From Paragordius varius (Eukaryota; Nematomorpha): a DNA stretch of 64,000 nt. A model generated the notes under the pieces. It was not told the origin of the DNA. It saw only the letters and a program-made list of their open reading frames with translations, and did not search any database. The stretch is taken from positions 3,906,001 to 3,970,000 of the forward strand of contig OZ176058.1 in assembly GCA_964247055.1 (NCBI GenBank). Reading direction: 5' to 3'. Shown here in pieces: positions 62,813 to 64,000 of the stretch. Both the position numbers and the translations under genes were made by a program. Numbering within the stretch: position 1 is the first letter of the stretch; each line of letters starts with the position of its first letter.

Positions 62813-64000
62813 TTCCAACAATCAAACATATATTTTCAACAATCAAAAAATTTTTCCACCAACCAAATTATGTTGTCTTTTAACTTTTTAGTGTTTCCAA
62901 CAATCAAACTTATATTTTCAACAATAAAATATTTTTTTCAACAATCAAAATATGTTTTCTTTTAACTGTTTAGTGTTTCCAACAATCTAACATATATTTT
63001 CAACAATCAAATAATTTTTGCAACAATAAAAATATGTTGCCCAATAGCTTTTTAGTATTCCCAACAATCAAACATATATTTTCAACAATCAAATAATTTT
63101 TCCAACAATCAAAATATGTGCTTTTAACTTTTTATTGTTTCCAACAATCAAACATATAATTTCAACAATCAAATAATTTTTCCAACAATCATAATATGTT
63201 GCCCCATAGCTTTTATTGTTTCCAACAATCAAATTATATTATCTTTTAACTTTTTATTGTTTCCAACAATAAAACATATATTTTCAACAATCAAATAATT
63301 TTTCCAACAATGAAATTATGTTTTCTTTTAACTTTTTATTGTCAACAATCAAACATATATTTTCAACAATCAAATAATATTTCCAAAAATCAAAATATGT
63401 TGCGCAATAGCTTCTTATTCCCAACAATCAAACATATATTTTCAACAATCAAATAATTTTTCCAACAATCAAATTATGTTTTATTTTAACTTTTTAGTGT
63501 TTCCAACAATCAAACATATTTTTACAACAATCAAATAATTTTTTCAACATTAATATGTTGCCCAATAGCTTTTTAGTGTTTCCAACAATCTAACATATAT
63601 TTTCAACAATCAAATAATTTTTCCAAAAATAAAATTATGTTTCGTTTTTTAGTGTTTCCAACAATCAAACATATATTTTCAACAATCAAATAATTTTTGC
63701 AACAATCAATATATATTTTCTTTTAACTTTTAGTGTTTCCACCAATCAAACATATATTTTCAACAATCAAATAATTTTTGAAACAATCAAAATATGTTGC
63801 CCAATAGCTTTTTAGTATTCCCAACAATCAAACATATATTTTCAACAATCAAATAATATTTAGAACAATCAAAATATGTTTTCTTTTAACTTTTAGTGTT
63901 TCCAAAAATTAAACATATATTTTCAACAATCAAATAATTTTTCCAACAATCAAAATATGTTGTCGTTTAACTTTTTAGTGTTTCCAACAATAAAACATAT
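62813..64000. repeat. Satellite block repeated at the window end, copy 2
   Basis: Paralogue of about 57.7-59.0 kb. It has the same variant order, including GCTTCTTATTCCC (63411), CAATATATATTTTC (about 63707) and GTTGTCGTTTAAC (63959). It runs off the window end. No gene is seen. Confidence 0.8.

Larger units (their letters stand above)
56762..64000. repeat. 82-bp AT-rich satellite array, right part
   Basis: The same satellite continues in the same orientation and register after the LINE and runs off the window end, so the array is longer than 64 kb. It contains the same variant monomers in the same order as 28-53 kb, including the GCTTCTTATTCCC variant (58300 in slightly changed form, 61367, 63411) and the CAATCAGACATAT variant (59353). 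The first part (56762 to about 57540) is the direct continuation of the segment ending at 53368, as the uninterrupted paralogue at 61846-62812 shows. No gene is visible. Confidence 0.98.

Noticed and set aside
1-64000. CENP-B box or telomere repeat in the satellite
   Set aside because: I saw no TTCG....A..CGGG pattern and no TTAGG or TTAGGG runs. The conserved motif is CAACAATCAAA instead.
1-64000. CATATATTTTC as TATA-like promoters in each monomer
   Set aside because: AT-rich composition makes such matches inevitable, and there is no downstream gene or initiator pattern to support them.

Overview
This window is a 64 kb slice of eukaryotic satellite DNA carrying one non-LTR retrotransposon. 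There is no prokaryotic gene organisation, no operon and no host protein gene that I can support. The host cannot be named from the sequence. An RTE-clade LINE inside a long, AT-rich, head-to-tail satellite suggests an animal (possibly an arthropod) and heterochromatin such as centromeric, pericentromeric or subtelomeric DNA. The RTE assignment is firm; the host and chromosomal location are inference.

Satellite (1-53368 and 56762-64000). The whole background is an 82-bp tandem repeat, always in the same orientation. A clean monomer lies at 57257-57338. It consists of two 41-bp halves, each divided into 22-bp and 19-bp quarters. Three of the four quarters begin with the motif CAACAATCAAA, and the fourth (CAATAGC...) looks like a decayed version. 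The consensus is about 26% GC, strongly C-rich over G on this strand (about 16 to 5), and contains no CpG.

Higher-order structure. Monomer variants recur in fixed order, giving nested kilobase-scale repeats. From 1 to about 16 kb there is an exact-looking 1,953-bp tandem duplication (749-4707) and a segment at 1-6650 that returns at 8880-13331. From about 16 kb to the end the arrangement differs. There are duplications with periods of 3,200, 486, 1,934, 4,354/4,355, 2,982 and 444 bp, and a diagnostic variant (GCTTCTTATTCCC) recurs every 1.9-3.5 kb. The size differences checked between copies are close to one or two monomers (81, 164, 165 bp), as expected from unequal exchange.

Retrotransposon (53369-56761, + strand). 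A 3,393-bp RTE-clade LINE carries a roughly 458-bp 5' region and one uninterrupted 974-residue ORF with an APE endonuclease, a reverse transcriptase and a C-terminal extension. Its 3' UTR is almost absent and ends in TAA repeats. It is bounded by a perfect 19-bp target-site duplication. The paralogous satellite segment at 61846-62452 lacks the element and preserves the empty site (62034-62052), so the insertion is younger than that duplication. The RT active-site box reads YAYD instead of YADD, so this copy is probably unable to reverse-transcribe despite its intact ORF.

I found no convincing new biological system. The most notable points are the nested two-helical-turn periodicity of the satellite, the dense regular array of AACAAT (SOX/HMG-type) motifs, and the dated RTE insertion with its altered catalytic box. 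Copy numbers and exact identities depend on the assembly being right in a very repetitive region.
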